Shown here: piece by piece, positions 62,425-64,000 of the stretch
Numbering within the stretch: the stretch's first letter is position 1
How the letters are laid out: the number at the start of each line of letters is the position of its first letter
Assembly: GCF_019175285.1 (NCBI RefSeq)
Contig: NC_056527.1
Coordinates: 122,417,520-122,481,519, forward strand
Direction of reading: 5' to 3'
Length of the DNA stretch: 64,000 nucleotides
Origin: Sceloporus undulatus
Taxonomy: Eukaryota; Chordata; Lepidosauria; Squamata; Phrynosomatidae
The notes under the pieces: model-generated
What the model was told of the DNA's origin: nothing
Databases searched by the model: none
Seen by the model: the letters and a program-made list of their open reading frames with translations, nothing else
Program-made: the position numbers and the translations under genes

Positions 62425-63017
62425 AGGAGACCTTCAGCTTGACAAGGAGGGACGGACGCAGGCAGAGAGGCGCTCTTCCTGAGGTAAAGCCAGGCGGCCC
62501 TTGAGGGAAATAAACGGCTCCCGCCTCCGAGGCGCCGAAGCACAGCCTCCCCTGGCTCCCCTCAGCCTCCTCGCCCTGAGGCCGCGGGAGGCTCCCAGGA
62601 GACTGAAGGGCCTGGGCCCCGCTTTCTAAGGCTATGCAGCAGAGATAGTCCGTTTGGGTGGCTCCTCCCCTTGTCCTGCCTGGCAGGGCTGTTGTGAAGG
62701 AGGTTTCTCTCTTTCATTGAGTCTCAAAGGGGCTGCAAGGTCTCTTTACTTATCCTTATTGTTATTATTGCACCTAAATGCATCTGAGGAAGGGAAGCTC
62801 ATGCTGCCAAGGTCTTTCTTTCAGGGACTTTAAAAGGTGCCGCAAGGTCTCTCTGCAGACTGTGGATGTAGAGACTAACAGGGCTATGTCTTTGAGTAGT
62901 CATAATAATAATAATAAAAGGCATCTGAGGAAGTAGACTGAAGTCTAGGGAAGCTCCTGCTGCTGCTGCTGGATTCTTTCAGTTAGTCTCAATGGTGCAA
63001 CAAGATCTCTAAAACAT

Positions 63018-63044
63018 AACTATATATCTATATATATATATATC

Positions 63045-63088
<44 letters not shown>
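63018..63088. repeat. (AT)n(AC)n microsatellite
   Basis: TATATATC, ACACAC and TATATA tracts in sequence. Confidence 0.9.
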
Positions 63089-63089
<1 letters not shown>

Positions 63090-63099
63090 CTACATGTGC

Positions 63100-63460
63100 A
63101 CTTGTCCCTCCCTCTTGGCCAGGGAGAGGGGCACAGGACCCCCGTGGATGTGGAAAAACCGCAAATAACAGAAACACCACATTTTAACCTGAGAGGAGAC
63201 CTCTCTAGGCATCTCTGGGTCCTCCAGGGCAACTCTGTGGCCAACGTCCAACAGACACTGACCATAGAGTTTCACTGGAGGAGCTACAAAGGCCTAGCGG
63301 AGCGTTCTCTCTAGGAATCGCTACGTCTTTCAGTGCTTTCATTTTTAGTGAAAGTTGACCATAGAGTTGCTTTGGAGGAGGACCTAGATCTTCCCAGAGA
63401 GAACATATGAATCAAATCCGTGAATCATCAAAGCTGCAAATGGGGGGGTGGGATGAGTGT
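63100..63460 (+). mobile_element. Tigger-like MITE, same family as 8376-9090
   Basis: CACAGGACCCCCGTGGATGT through ACTGACCATAGAGTTTCACT to CGTGAATCATCAAAGCTGC. This copy lacks the hAT-like insert found in the 8.4-9.1 kb copy. Confidence 0.7.
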
Positions 63461-63530
63461 CTATATAAAGTATGTGTATACAGGCTTACAGTCTAAAAAG
63501 ACATGGCCAAAGGTTCAGTGTATGGATGTT

Positions 63531-63551
63531 TGTTTGTTTGTTTGTTTGTTT
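63531..63551. repeat. (GTTT)n microsatellite
   Basis: Five GTTT units. A LINE-like tail with AAGCGCTGTACATAGAATGG follows at 63655-63770. Confidence 0.85.
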
Positions 63552-64000
63552 TACTCTGTGTGACTCTGGAGAGGAGGCTCCAGCAAAGGTTTGGAGAAGC
63601 CAGAGGTCTTCTCTGTGACTACTGTTTGTCCTTCTGTTTTCAAATTGCTATTATTATTATTATTACATTTTATTTATAAAGCGCTGTACATAGAATGGAT
63701 AAAACCGATAAGAATAATAAAACCTGCCAGCGGCGTACAATCTAAAAAATAACAGATGCAAATAACAGTAGATAGTAATACAAGCTAGAATAAAATAAGC
63801 AAACAGCAAGTTAAAAACATCAAATAACAGTATCCCCATCATGAAAAAAGCTGATATGATAGCTATGGACACACATCATCATTTAGTCCAGATGACAGTG
63901 AAGTTTCAGACATGAGCAAGTGGCCCATGAACCAAACACTGGAGCCAGGGCCCCATTGAATGCCATGGTGGCGTCTGAAAGGTCTTTCCCCCCGCCAATA

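Larger units (their letters stand above)
62239..62483 (+). promoter_or_regulatory. CpG-rich NRF1-type promoter and possible non-coding first exon of a gene beyond the right edge
   Basis: This is the most CpG-dense stretch outside MAT2A. NRF1-like sites (GCGCATGCGC) lie at 62242-62253 and 62318-62329, and TGCGCAGGCGCA-type sites at about 62366 and 62395. A splice donor CTGAG/GTAAAG at 62483/62484 could close a 5' UTR exon running plus-ward from about 62400. No following coding exon was recognised before the window ends, so the gene is unknown. By human synteny CAPG or GGCX are candidates, but nothing here shows which. Confidence 0.45.

Noticed and set aside
62166-62543. Minus-strand open frame of 125 codons across the CpG-rich promoter
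   Set aside because: Composition is driven by the GC-rich inverted repeat, it has low-complexity Pro/Ser content and matches no family I know.

Overview
The window is nuclear DNA from a vertebrate, most likely a squamate reptile and probably an iguanian-type lizard. The genes are intron-rich with GT-AG exons. The space between them is packed with repeats typical of lizards: tRNA-headed SINEs with a Bov-B-like tail (Sauria type), 5S rRNA-headed SINEs with the same tail, CR1 3' ends, palindromic MITEs, Tigger-like MITEs and AT/AC microsatellites. The species call is an inference from repeat style. One 10-N assembly gap lies at 32115-32124.

Four protein genes can be read exon by exon. (1) POLM, DNA polymerase mu, minus strand, about 691-4319; only the first four coding exons (BRCT domain and start of the polymerase core) are inside, and the gene runs off the left edge. 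(2) A GNS-like lysosomal sulfatase, plus strand, 5741-16654, 13 exons, 501 residues, with the sulfatase formylglycine motif intact. It sits head-to-head with POLM across a GC-box and octamer-bearing interval. (3) SH2D6-like adaptor of the SLP-76/BLNK family, plus strand, 18947-29686, about 17 mostly tiny exons, 349 residues, with tyrosine motifs, proline-rich stretches and a C-terminal SH2 domain. (4) MAT2A, S-adenosylmethionine synthetase 2, plus strand, 49889-58227, 9 exons, 391 residues. Its TATA-type promoter carries a tandem duplication, and its 3' UTR holds six nonamers of the METTL16 hairpin type.

Layout: 1-5.7 kb POLM 5' half and shared promoter; 5.7-18.2 kb sulfatase and its 3' UTR; 18.3-30 kb SH2D6-like gene; 30-49.5 kb gene-poor DNA built of SINEs, MITEs and microsatellites, with a dispersed ISRE-like repeat trio at 38.5-41.3 kb; 49.5-59.65 kb MAT2A; 59.7-62.1 kb repeats; 62.2-62.5 kb a CpG-rich, NRF1-site-rich promoter with a 34-bp inverted repeat and a possible non-coding first exon of a gene beyond the right edge; then repeats to 64 kb.

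The genes do not form one pathway. SH2D6 next to MAT2A matches mammalian order. POLM and a GNS paralogue alongside them differs from human, where POLM lies on another chromosome. I found no clearly new biological system. The most informative points are the complete METTL16-type 3' UTR array, the GNS paralogue, the micro-exon SH2 adaptor and several structured promoter and repeat elements.
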